DNA of 64,000 nt, taken from the NCBI GenBank assembly GCA_020698575.1, contig CM036254.1:31090526-31154525 (forward strand), given 5' to 3'. Numbering within the stretch: the stretch's first letter is position 1; each line of letters opens with the position of its first letter. This document shows positions 1 to 10,771 of this stretch, piece after piece. The translations under genes were made by a program, and so were the position numbers. Source of the stretch: Bostrychus sinensis. Taxonomy: Eukaryota; Chordata; Actinopteri; Gobiiformes; Eleotridae. The notes beneath the pieces were generated by a model. The model had not been told where the DNA came from. It did not search any database and saw only the letters and a list, made by a program, of their open reading frames with translations.

Positions 1-2224
1 GTCACATGAACTTCTGAAGAATGCTAACTGTAACTGACAACAGCGGCTAGTGCCGGTTTCCAGTAGACAGATTTGAATTCAGACTACATTATTCTGGTGT
101 GTAATGAGACGTGAACAACACCTGCACTTACTGTCCCGAGTGCGCTCACCTTTGCAGCCGACAGTAACCTGCTAAGTGACGGACGGCACCCACGCGACGC
201 CATGTTGCCACCCTGCGACAGCTGCCTCGACTTACGGCTTTAGTAGCGTCAGCTCTGACATCATCACGTCGTACGTTGGACTCGTCTTTTTCATCCCATC
301 AGCTGCATTAGTTATGACAGCTGGAAGAATATGGAGAACAGAAGCTGGTTTTGTAAAACCTACAACATCTGAAAATAAGCCAGAATATATCATTCTGAGG
401 TGAAGGAAAATATATTTTAATTTATGTCAAGTCCAGATGACTCTCTTTTTTTGTGATTTAACTGGCCTGGATAAGTGAGTCTTCACAGATATGTCAAGTG
501 ACTGTAAAACACACAGTTATGAGATTGCAGAAAATGAAAATAAAATGCTTTTGTTGGTCAAATTATAGATTAAAAAATGTATTCACTAAGGTGCTATGAG
601 CAGTATATATTTTTTATAATTCATAAAAATTACCTACGTGATATGAGGTAAACATGTTTAAATCAAATATTAGTTTTACTGATAACAATGGTAAAGCTGA
701 GTTATTAACAATTAAAAATATATGTTACATAATGGCCAAGTTGTTTTTATTTACTTTTTTGTTTTTATTCTAAAACTGCATCACCAATCATTCAGTCAGA
801 AAAGAATCCATTGTTTTCAATTTAAACTGCAGTACCATTTTCAAACCAGTACAAGCGCATGCTGCTTACAGTACCTTTAATTAAAATCTATGTTGGCATT
901 GACTGGATAAATAATGTTTAATGAAAAAACACTTTTGAATAAGTGGATGTTAAAACGCCCAAATACTGCAAAATCAAATAGTGTAGGACCTCAATCAATA
1001 GTACAGTCTTGTTGCTCATAATCAGTGCTTTTTTTAACCAACACTTAACTGTTATGAACATAATCCCTGCAAAATATATCATAACAAGACCAGCACAGAT
1101 CCATACAACAGAATTTATTTTCAGTCAATTAAACAAATGAGATATGTGTTCATTAGAGATGTGTCAGAATTGAGACTCGGACCAACCGTTCACTCTGCCC
1201 GTGAGCTGCAGCCCACACACCAGCTTCACATTCACTGTACACACAAATATGGCATCAATCGGTTCACTATGGCATCAAAATCAATCAAATGGTGTTATTC
1301 AATGAAAATGCAGACATGGAGGAATCCCACTGTTGAACTGCTCACATCATTAACATTAGTTAGTAAAGGCTTGAACAAAGTGCTTGTCAGATAGAACAGA
1401 ACTCCCCACTCGTTTGTGAGACTCTGAAAGTCTCCTGTACAGTTAGGCCCAGGTTTGTCAGGTGTGCTGTGTGCACTCACCTCATATAGAATACTATACA
1501 TCTGTCTAGAACTGACACCTCTGGCATCAGATTATACTTTTATTTACCCATAACTGACTGCTTTACGAACTGACTTTTTAGATGCTGCATCTACCTTTAT
1601 TGTAGAGATTCAAGGAAACAAACACACAAGTACAGTACCATAATAGCTCAGAAGTGCTCAGAATAATGGCAGAAAAATAAATGCAACATTCAACACAACA
1701 TCAACTCGTGGAATATCTATAATACATACTGCATGAACTGAAATAATATTTAAGTTAAGAAGAGTTGACCAGTCAGAAAGAGGCAGAAATCACAGTGTGC
1801 TCTGACCAAGTTAGACGTCAAGGCTCCAGTGGACATGGATCCAGAGATATGCTTTGAGAGGAATATCGGATGTTGTGTTATAGCAATATTTAATAAATAT
1901 TGCATATACTTTGTTGTGAATCTCAAAATACAACATTACTAAATAATTTTTAACACTCTTCTCTGAATCTAACCCTGAAAAAAAATTCTGGATATTTCTG
2001 GGAGATTAGCTATTTTCTGGTTGTGACACAGAACTTTTTCCTTTGTAGATCTGAAATAATCACAAGCAGTCTTCCTGTAAAGTGCAGTAGTTTGGTAACG
2101 CAAAGTCACAAAATATCTTTGAAGACAACTGGTCAAGCTCAGTGCCAACAGAGACAGTTTAACACATTAACCAACCACCTTTAGACAGTGTAGTGTTTTA
2201 ACACTGAAGCCCACTTTTTCAAAT
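1..2224. other. Intergenic, no gene recognised
   Basis: AT-rich sequence downstream (3') of the minus-strand zic gene. Short open frames occur on both strands, but none has a recognisable domain, convincing splice signals or codon bias. I see no transposon ends or tandem array here. Confidence 0.6.
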
Positions 2225-2770
2225 ACCACTGATAAACAGTGCCCTCTTTACCTTGTGCCACAAGCTGGATTCTCAACAGATTTGGGTTCACAAACCCACA
2301 AACATCCATCTTATCACGCTCATGCTTATGCGTTCGTAGTCTGAAACGGCTGTAGTTTAACCAGTAGTGTGGCATTACTGTCATGGGTGGGAGGGTTTTC
2401 AGTCTGCACACAGCAACAAGCCTCTTAGTGATACTTGTAAACAACATGACAACGGTAAAACCCCAACATATGTTGCTGGACATTTACAAAAACAGCAAAA
2501 ATCTCTGACGACATTTTAATTACATCGCTTTACTATCGCAGTTGTTTGTTGTTTGACTACGTCACAGTTGTTCTGTGGTTGGCTCAAACAAATTATGGTA
2601 GGCGGGCACTAGCTTCACTAGTTCTTCATCCAATTGTCTTTAAATATTCTACTGAAAGTTCCTTCCCTTTACAGAGGTTTTCATTGGGGGACATTCCAGA
2701 CTAATATGTGTAGCGCTCTGTGTAGAGCAGAGTACTACACATCAGTCTGGCTTTTGTCAACAATAATTTT
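2225..2770 (+). repeat. Dispersed repeat family 'R1', copy A
   Basis: This stretch shares an ordered series of blocks with 28098-28497: a 'gggttcacaaac' type start, a 'gtggcattactgtc' / 'gtggcagtactgtc' block followed by a G-rich 'gggtgggagggtttt' block, then 'ctactgaaagttcct', 'gggacattccaga' and an end of the form 'tctggctttt'. The shared order over about 400-550 bp shows one dispersed, probably non-autonomous element family. A much shorter derivative lies at 46930-47032. Class is unknown; I see no coding capacity. Boundaries are approximate. Confidence 0.6.
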
Positions 2771-3823
2771 TTTTCTATGTATGTGCTACAGTACAGTTTC
2801 TCTCCGTGTCTCAGAGCTAGACAACTTGAGCACGTTCTGATCTCTACAATACAGGTAGTGACAGCAGGTGCCTCTCCCAGAGCCCGACACGTCTGACAAA
2901 AGTTCACTACTTTTACTGCAGCCATAAGAGTAGCCCTTAAAATGTTCTCTCAGTCATATACATATACTGTATATACTTTGTATTAAGGTAATTCATATTG
3001 AATTGAATCTAATGATTTTGTTGAACTTCTTCTGGCATCATTTGAGCTGGGAGTCTGGGTTCAGGTCTAATGACACTCTGAGCTGGTTTGTGAATATGAA
3101 TGCATGAAAATACAAAAATACAGAAATACACAAACATACAACTGCTGGTTCAGAAAAAGTACAGATATGACTCCATGTCCTTTGTCCTGAAATGTATCGT
3201 ATGAGATTTGAGGTTAGGCGAGCCTGTCCCGCAGAGCTGTGCCGTGGTTCACTTTGGTACGATACTCCTGGGGTTTCCAGGGTGAGAAGAAACTTGAAGT
3301 GTTCTATAGAGCCAAACACTGCAGTCTGCTGCCTGAGCACGACTGAATCATTTTGAAAAATCATCAAAAGACACCGTTTGATGACCCTTTAAGGCCAATA
3401 AAAAAAAAACACAGGAACATTTTTTCTCTTAAGTTGATGTGAACAACAATATGGCCTGCCTAATGTATGTAAAATATGAAGTGAATATACATAAATATGG
3501 TGCTAACTGAGCTTCCAACAGCTCTGTTCCTCATTCTCTCTTTCAGCAGAACATGGACAGCAGGAAGAACATGTACTGTTAATTCTATCCTGGGACCCAA
3601 TGTAATATATTTTCTTTTAGCTCTACCCTGCATCTCCTGTAGAAAATCATAACTTGTGTAGCACCAGTAAGATGTCAGTTTTTCTGCAGTGGCACCGCGC
3701 TCTTCACTGACTACAGCCCACAGTGGAGACAAAACCCTTGTCAGGTGCTGATGTCCCAGGCCGCTCCGTACCAAAGTGAACCACTTCAGCCCTGAGCAGA
3801 AGCACGGCCCATTCACACGTGTC
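2771..3823. other. Flank downstream of zic, includes its likely 3' UTR
   Basis: The zic stop codon is at 3826-3824 on the minus strand, so the part nearest 3823 is probably 3' UTR. The polyadenylation site was not pinned down. No coding exon is recognised. Confidence 0.4.
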
Positions 3824-4443
3824 CTACGTGCCGTACTCCTCATCATCACTAGGTTCCAGTTTGATGTGGTCTGGGTGGAGCAGGGGAAAGTGCGGCGCTG
3901 TAGTCCTGGTGCACACATACCACTCCTTTATGTTGGAGAAGTGAGGTATCGCTGGGTTGACAGAGCGCTGGGTCCGGCGGGGGGCCCGGGCCTGCTGCTG
4001 CTGCTGGGCCCTCCTCAGGCCTGACAGAGAGAGGTCCAGAGGAACGGCACTGGGTGAGGAGCTCCGGAGGAGAGCTTTATGGTCCGACTCTGCCACAGAG
4101 CCTTTGTCGAAGTCGTGGTTGGAGCGCAAAGGGAAGTGGAGGTTCCTGTGTGCCATGGGGGGAGACAGGCTCATTTTGAGGTCGAGGGGCTCCAGCAGGG
4201 CGGCGGGCTGCTGCAGACGATGGGACAGAGGGTCGTACGGGTCCGGCAGATCGGAGGTAGGTGAGGACTTGATGTGGACCTTCATGTGCTTGCGCAGGGA
4301 GCTGGGGTGGGTGTAGGACTTGGTGCAGCCCAGGGCCTTGCAGTCGTAGGGCTTGGAGGCCGTGTGGACCTGCGAGTGCTTCTTCCGGTCACTACTGTTG
4401 GCAAAACGCCGTTCACAGAACTCACACTGGAACGGCTTCTCAC
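3824..4443 (-). CDS. zic-family gene, coding exon 2 (ZF4-ZF5 and C-terminus)
   Basis: The acceptor is 'tgtccacag|GTGAGAAGCC' at 4443, completing the split glycine and continuing EKPF into ZF4. ZF4 has only two residues between its cysteines (CEFC), where ZIC1-3 normally have four. ZF5 follows, then about 150 residues rich in Ser, Pro and basic residues with a Gln5 run. The protein ends IKLEPSDDEEYGT before TAG. The acidic tail right after IKLE resembles a negatively charged sumoylation site; this is inference. Confidence 0.9.
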
Positions 4444-5166
4444 CTGTGGACAGATGGAAACATTACTGGAGGACACCTCAAAATCCAACCAACAGGTGAG
4501 GTTTGACTGTTCTTTGTTAAAACAAAATTCAATTTCAAACACGTTTTCTTTAAGACAGCAGAATATGACTTGATTAAATTAATCAAATGAGCAGCTTCAC
4601 ACACAACACAACAGTTGATTACTCACACATAAGTATATCCAGATATGTCCTGTGTATTTAATATGACAACAATCACTGTGTCATTGTGCATGCACCGTAA
4701 ATAAAACTAAAGCATTAGTGTCTTTTAAATGTGACATTGAACACGAACAATGGAGTGACAGCAGCTCAGTAGGCAGAGCCATTTGTCCCCTAACCCCACA
4801 CTGGTTAATGAATGTGTAAATGGTTCCTTGATGTAAAGTGCTTTGAGTCCCCATGGAGGTAGAAAAGCGCAGTATAACTGTGACCGTTTACCATTTATTT
4901 GGCCACTAACACAAAGGTTAGTGGTTTGATCCGTGCTATCGACATTGTGTACTGCCATTGTGTCCTTGGGCAAGACACTTCACTTACCTTGCCTGTGTGA
5001 ATGTGTGTGTGTGTGATTGAGCTTCACTCCTCACCACCAGCAAGTGTGACAGAAGAGTGAAGACTCTTTACTAACTGTAAAGAGGCTTTGAGTGTCTAGA
5101 AAAACACTGCATAAGACTAATGCATTATTATAAACAATAAAATAGTTCTCTCCATTTACTTTTGTT

Positions 5167-5250
<84 letters not shown>

Positions 5251-8121
5251 TATTTTTTACATTTGAACAAAAAGTGGCATGTCCAAAATTATTCATACCT
5301 TTTGCAAACTGTCAGTCTATGGGAAAATCCAAAGGTCTATACCATTCCAAATAGTCCCTGCTCTTCTAAAGCATCCTAATTACCCTGATTCATTGGAAAC
5401 AGCCGTTTTAATCAACACAACAGGTGAAAAACAGAAGCTCTCTGCTGTTGGTTTGTGGACAGTCATGGCTAAGACAAAGGAGCTCTCTGAGGACCTGCGG
5501 CTGTGCATTGTGGCTGCTCACAAGTCAGGAAAGGGCTATAAGACCATATCAAAATGTTTTGAAGATCCAGTGGCTACAGTGCAAAGTATTATTAAAAAAT
5601 ACAAGACGTTCTGCACTGTGAGAAATCTCAGAGGACGTGGTCAGAAGCCAAAAGTGACACCTGTGCTGGCCAGGAGAATAGTGAGAGAGGTAAAAAATAA
5701 TCCAGGGATCACCACCAAGGCCATCCTGGTGAATCTGGGCTCTGCTGGTGGCAACATCTCAAGGCAGACAGTCCAACACACACTGCACACCGCTGGGTTC
5801 CACGATCGCAGACCAAGGAGGACACCACTTCTCCAGATAAGGCACAAAAAAGCCCACTTGACCTTTGTAAATGCTCATCTGGACAAAGGAGAAGACTTCT
5901 GGTCTTCTGTTTTATGGTCAGATGAAACAAAAATTGAACTGTTTGGCTAAAACTAAGAACACCATCCCCACTGTCAAACATGATGGTGGGAACCTAATGT
6001 TTTGGGGGTGTTTTTCAGCTGGTGGACCAGGGAACCTAATCACAGTAAATGGCACCATGAAAAAGGAGCAATACGTCAAAATTCTCAACAACAACATCAG
6101 GCAGTCTGCAGAGAAACTTGGCCTTTAGCACCAGTGGACATTTCAGCACAACAACGACCCAAAACACACAGCAAAAGTGGTGAAAAAATGGCTAGCAGAC
6201 AAAAACATTAATGTTTTACAGAGGCCCAGCCAGAATCCTGACTTGAATCCAATTGAGAATCTGTGGAGGGAGCTAAAGATCAGGGTGATGGCAAAGAGAC
6301 CCTCCAACCTGAAAGAGTTAGCGCTCATTGCAAAAGATGAATGGGCAAAAATACCAAGGAGACATGCAAAAAGCTGGTCAGCAATTATAGAAAGCGTCTG
6401 ATTGCTGAAATAGCCAATAAAGGCTTTTTTTTTATTGATTACTGAGAAGGGTATGAATAATTTTGGACATGCCACTTTTTGTTCAAATGTAAATAAAAGC
6501 TGAGAAATATTTTTTCCACAATACCTCTTGTGAGAAGCCTGTGTCATTTCTGGTAAAAAAAAAAAAAAACTTGCAGGTTGAATAAAAGTAACTTAAAGTC
6601 AGAATTTGCCAGGGGTATGAATAACTCCGGGGTTCACTGCAAATTCTGTCCAAACTGAAAACTGACAGATTCCCATCACAGACAATCACCAGCCTTCGCT
6701 CAGATGAGAAGAGGTGTGTGCTGTCTGTGGCTTCAGATCCTTCCAGGGCCCTGACTTCAGGCTGCTGAGGCTCGGGTTGAGCTGCTGCCTGCTCTTGGCC
6801 CACTGAGCTTCACCGAACACAGTGGATCCAGACTGTTTGGTGAGCAATATCATTTATGATTATTAACCACTCTCTGATTAGCTGTGAATAATATTGTTCC
6901 ATGTGCGCTGACTTTAAACATGTGTAACACAGCCTACTTTGTAACTACTACTGACAAACAAAAAGACTGTTGTCTTTTGTGGGGGATCTGACTCCTCACT
7001 CTTTTTGGTCCACACTCTGGTCACTTTAATGACTGTTGCAATGGCTGTAGGTAGTGTAGACTACTTCTTTTCTTAAACGTTATGGGATTCCACTCTGAGT
7101 TTTTTCAAGTTCAGCAGCATCATGATCAAGAGATAAAAAAAAAACTGTCATGTGTGAAATTTTCATGAGTGAAAATGGAATGTTATTTTCAGTTAAAGCC
7201 TATTATGTTCCTATTGAACACTGGTTATGTCCTGCTGTGCTCGATTCTACACTCTTGTTTATCTGTTTTTAAGCATGCCACAGAAAAGTAACTGGCCCTC
7301 TGACGCCAGGACTTACCACAGGTCGCACTGTGGAACAGTTTTGCCCTGGTAAGCTATGTTAATATCAGCTGTTTACAGTGTGCAGCTGTGGTGTGGACTC
7401 CTCAGTTGTGTCCTAGTCATGGCTCCTCGAGGAGACGAGGGAGCAGCGCGGGGCGGATGTGATGTGAGTGGACCGAGCCTGTAAACATGGAGGGGGGTCG
7501 CACAGGGAACAATCTGAGCAACCCAGCCCCCAGCCCGGACCCTCACCGCGGAGCTCCTAACCTGACAAAATGACAAAATGGTGACAGCCTACCCGTATGG
7601 GTCCGCGTGTGGATCTTGAGGTTCTCGGAGCGCGCGAACATCTTGCCGCAGTTGGGGAAGGCGCAGGAGAAGGGCTTCTCACCGGTGTGCACGCGGATGT
7701 GGTTGATAAGTTTGTATTTGGCTTTGAACGCCTTGCCTCCGCGCAGACACTCGTCCCACATGCACACATGACTCAGGCTCTCGAGCCCGGCCGCTACGTG
7801 CTCGCTCGTGACGTGCTCCACCAGCTCGTGCATGGAGCTGAAACTTTGGTCACAAACGGATGTCGCCGTCCGCCCCAGCCTCTGTCGAGAACTAGTTCGG
7901 TCTATCCATTTACAAACCAGCTCGGTTTTGATGGCGGGGCCTTTAGAGAAATCCAGGAGCCCGTCCACCGCTCCGCCGCCGCCTCCGCCGCTGTCCGGGC
8001 CGCAGGAGACCGCGTTGGCTCTCTGGAGCGACGGGGAGACGATGCTCGAGGCCCCGGAGTTGTTGTTCCCCAGCGGAGAGACCAGGCCATTGTGCCTGGC
8101 TACTCCAGCCGCCCGCTTCAT
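3824..8121 (-). CDS. ZIC-family C2H2 zinc-finger transcription factor (zic4/5/6 type)
   Basis: Two coding exons (8121-7593 and 4443-3824) joined by a GT-AG intron give 382 residues. ZIC proteins are nuclear DNA-binding factors of early neural and axial patterning. Five fingers are visible: ZF1 at about residues 70-108 and ZF2 at 120-145, both carrying the CxxW-type tandem tryptophans shared by ZIC/GLI/GLIS; ZF3 at 153-175; ZF4 at 183-203; ZF5 at 211-233. The run SYTHPSSLRKHMKVH is diagnostic of ZIC. ZF5 has four residues between its cysteines, as in ZIC4/5, unlike ZIC1-3. The N-terminus before ZF1 is only 69 residues, with a Gly6 run. An in-frame TGA lies upstream of the first ATG, so that ATG is the start unless another 5' exon exists. 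zic6 is my best guess for the paralogue, but I cannot prove it. Confidence 0.9.
4754..4896 (+). mobile_element. tRNA-derived SINE, internally deleted copy
   Basis: Starts with a tRNA-like A box (gcagctcagtaggcagag) and jumps to the 3' body found in the 17243 copy ('ggttccttgatgtaaag', 'gaggtagaaaagcgc', 'tgaccgtttaccattta'). The B box and central domain are missing. It lies in the zic intron. Confidence 0.7.
4901..5130 (+). mobile_element. tRNA-derived SINE, 5'-truncated copy
   Basis: Begins at the B-box region (ggttagtggtttgatcc), then 'tgtccttgggcaagacactt', the conserved central block shared by the SINEs at 17243 and 33705. It ends with 'tgcattatta', the same 3' end type as the 33705 copy. 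It directly follows the previous SINE in the same orientation. Confidence 0.7.
5168..5248. repeat. (TA)n microsatellite
   Basis: About 80 bp of uninterrupted TA dinucleotide repeat immediately left of the Tc1-like element. TA is also the target site of Tc1 elements, so expansion from the insertion site is plausible. Confidence 0.95.
5249..6639 (+). mobile_element. Tc1-like DNA transposon, left end lost
   Basis: An inverted repeat is visible: 'acatttgaacaaaaagtggc' at about 5259 and its complement 'gccactttttgttcaaatgt' near 6471-6490, each continuing through 'atgtccaaaattattcatac'. The right side carries on for about 150 bp, through a poly-A-like tract, to 'ggggtatgaataactccggg' and 'ttcactg' near 6639, which looks like the outer end. 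The matching outer left end is absent and replaced by the (TA)n tract. A broken transposase lies between the repeats. The element is inside the zic intron. Confidence 0.85.
5465..6401 (+). pseudogene. Tc1-like transposase, inactivated
   Basis: From MAKTKELSED the frame gives the paired-type helix-turn-helix region, a GRGQKP linker and the first catalytic block LWSDETKIELFG, then TAA at about 5948. Homology resumes in another frame (KNTIPTVKHDGG, FWGCFS), so a short coding stretch normally found between these blocks is deleted. An internal TAG follows at about 6126. The second block (HNNDPKHT) and third block (NPDLNPIENLW) remain, so the three acidic residues are still visible although no full protein can be made. 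Confidence 0.85.
7593..8121 (-). CDS. zic-family gene, coding exon 1 (ZF1-ZF3)
   Basis: The exon runs from ATG at 8121 to a donor 'ACG G|gtaggc' at 7593/7592 and ends in phase 1 inside the glycine that follows ZF3 (RTHTG). It encodes residues 1-176 plus one base: a short low-complexity N-terminus, an IKTE segment just before ZF1, and fingers 1 to 3. The intron between ZF3 and ZF4 is where ZIC genes normally carry one. The sequence is GC- and CpG-rich compared with its AT-rich surroundings, as expected for a CpG-island developmental gene. Confidence 0.9.
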
Positions 8122-9989
8122 GCTCTGCTCGGCGGGCTGCCCCGCTCCGGTCCCGCTAAAAGGATCAGTGCCACGTCAAATGTGCGCGGTGGGATCACAG
8201 AAAGAGCCCAGCCGCGGTCCCCCTCCTGGACGCGTGTTTTGGTGAAAGAATCAGGCGCATGCGGCGTCTCTACCCCCCGCTGGCTGTGTTAGATCCCGAG
8301 AGTCAGACCTCCATGCTTTTATTTACTGTGAATGGAGAACAGAGCAGGCCGCGGCCCCACACCGCAGAGGGGCGTCCTTGTCTCCTCTCTTCCTTCTCCC
8401 AGTCCCTCTGCTCCTGTTTGTCAATGAGAGCCCACCTAAAGCACAGACAAAAGTGTTGGACTCGAATACAAAGCTCACTTTAAAGTTAAATAGACCATCA
8501 CATTTTATTTGGTGCCTCTGAAATATTTTTTATTCCACTGTAAAAAAGATTTAGAACCAAATGTTTGGATAGCCACTGGCCATACACATGTAATAGCCTA
8601 ATAAGTGACTTAAACATAGGCTACTGAAATGAATTTCAGACATAGCCTCATTTTTTGTCCATAATTTGCAGTAAATTAAAACATGGTATGTTTGGATATT
8701 TTGTCAGTTTGAATAGGCTTATGTGTAGAATGAAACAAGTCTCCTTTGAACCTTTAAACTAGTTTCTGTGTTGTTTGAACACATTTTCTTGCCTGGGCAG
8801 ACCATCATCAGACCGATAGCATTAACCCCACATTCAAGGGTGTAGCACAAATGTCTGGGCTCCTTGTATAAACCAGTCCAACACCTACATTGGACAGGAG
8901 TGGGACATAGTGTCCCAACTTTATTTGAATTAGTGTTGTCAAAAACTATGAGGGCATGTTCCAGCATTACTGAACAGGAAGAAACAAGTCAGGGAACACA
9001 TACTGCCATGAGTGCTGTAAAATAGCTGTCATTTATAACTACGGATATTTTTGATTTTTCATTTCATTTGTAAAGATATAGTCATATATCAATTTAACAA
9101 TGCATCAAAACCAGCATTTCACTTTGCCCAGAGGAGTAGGATGAAGTGAGAACTTGTGTACACCTACCCCTATTTAGAATATTTAAGGCTCCTTCAAACA
9201 TAGTTTGGTTAAAATATCCAACAAACCCCATTTCAGAAAGTTGGGACAATGTGTAAAATGTCCATTAAGCAGAATGCAGAATTAGTTTTGAAAAACTCAT
9301 AAAACTATTTTTTTCTTCACGGTCAATCATAAACAACAACAAAAAACAAAAAAACAAAAAACAAAAAACTGAGCAATCAGGAATCAGTCTTTTTGTGTGG
9401 GGAAGTCAATATTGATTTATCAAAATGGAAGACATACTTATGATTTTATAAATGCAATGTCTGCTTTTCACAAATATTCATGACAAGGTTCTTTTCTAGT
9501 GATATTACTGACTACTTTGCAGTTTTTGTGAGGAAGTATAAATGATAAACAGTATGGGAATGACTGGGAAAGAGCAGCGTACTGTAGCAAAGTTAGGCCA
9601 TTGATGACAAAAGGCTTGCAACAAGCATGACACTGAGAAAAAATTTATACAAAAATGAAGGAAGTAAAACTGCTTTTTTTTTTTTTTTTTTACATTGAAA
9701 AAACGTTATATAGGGCTTTTGTTGGACAACAATTGTTAGATAAATAGCTGTGGAAATGTATTGAATGAAATATAAATTCTGTATAATCTTGCACTGTATG
9801 TACTGCGTCCCTCTACCGCTTTCCAGGACTGCAGATGGAAATCAGCTTTGTAAGCCAGAATCTGGTACAAGCAACTTTGCTTTTGAGCTTTAATGTAAAA
9901 TTGTACATTGTCCTGATAAATAAGTAAAATAAATAAATGAAATGAATGCGGTGTGCAGTAATGCACCTGACTGAGGTTACCTCTGTTCT
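8122..9989. other. zic-vps8 intergenic region, zic side
   Basis: The first 250-300 bp upstream of the zic ATG are GC- and CpG-rich and probably hold the zic promoter and 5' UTR. Further right it becomes AT-rich. 'gtgtcccaactttatttgaa' near 8910 and 'catttcagaaagttgggaca' near 9230 are outward-facing ends of a common fish non-autonomous repeat type. No ZIC partner gene or other coding exon is seen. Confidence 0.5.
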
Positions 9990-10260
9990 GAGATTTGCTC
10001 AATAGAAACTGTATTACTTTGACTGATCAGAGACAGTTAGGGGAAAAACTGAAGCTCTGTGGGAGTTATTTGGCATCAACAATGTGTTCAGTGAGACAAA
10101 ACAGTATCAGGGTTAAAGACTATTACATGTGGAATACCACAAGGCTCTGTGATTGGTCCAAAACCCTATTCTTTTACAGTAATATGTCTCTTTAGGGTTA
10201 TTATTTTTGCGGATGACAGAATATTTTGCTCTGACAAAGGTTTAAATGAGCTTTTGTTAA
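9990..10260 (+). mobile_element. Non-LTR retrotransposon reverse-transcriptase remnant
   Basis: Reading across frames gives ITCGIPQGSVIGPK followed about 20 codons later by FADDRIFCSDKGLNELL. These correspond to reverse-transcriptase motif B (GxPQGSxxGP) and the catalytic F/YADD motif of LINEs. The frame is broken and only about 270 bp is recognisable, so this is a decayed fragment between zic and vps8. Confidence 0.7.
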
Positions 10261-10639
10261 CAAATGAACTCATTATTAAAGGTAGATAGAGAGAAGGTAG
10301 AGTTTGACGCTGATATGAAAGTAGCATATTTTACATAAAGTGGAAAATTATAGGGATATCTTGTATTAAACCAAAGATTTGAATGAACTGTATCCTATCC
10401 TGAAACCATGTGTGACTTCCTGTGTACTCCACTTTTAAATCCATAGTCACTGATTTTTGTACAAACACATGTCACCTGCCTGAATGATCCAGCCAAAACA
10501 AACAAACAAACAAATAAACAAACAAAAAAACATTCACTAAAAAAATCCAAATAATGTTCGAAGCAAGACTTTCTCCGATTGTGTTGAAATGATTTTGTAG
10601 CTTTCTTGAGAGACGCATCACTGGGGGTAAGGACTCAGA

Positions 10640-10771
10640 GCCACTTCACTGCGGCAGGGGGCGGCAGTGAACAGACACACCTGTTCTGCCGTTTCACGAA
10701 GAAGAACACCCGGAAGTGGAAAGAGAGTAGCAGCTGCAGTTAGCTGTGGATGTAAAGATGTAAAAGTAGAG
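10640..10771 (+). promoter_or_regulatory. Probable vps8 promoter and 5' leader
   Basis: Just upstream of the vps8 start are a G-rich core 'cggcagggggcggcag' (about 10652-10667), resembling a CTCF or Sp-type site, and 'acccggaagtgg' (10708-10719), a strong ETS/GABP-type motif usual near the start of TATA-less housekeeping genes. No TATA box is seen. If transcription starts just after the ETS site, the leader would be about 50 nt. Confidence 0.5.
10750..10763 (+). promoter_or_regulatory. Two AUGUAA start-stop elements in the vps8 leader
   Basis: ATGTAA occurs at 10750-10755 and again at 10758-10763, only 9-22 nt before the chosen vps8 ATG at 10772. Each is a start codon immediately followed by a stop. 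If transcribed, such minimal upstream frames would be expected to pause or reduce initiation at the main start; the effect is inference. Confidence 0.4.

Noticed and set aside
7597..8292. 231-codon plus-strand frame
   Set aside because: It is the antisense shadow of the GC-rich zic exon 1.
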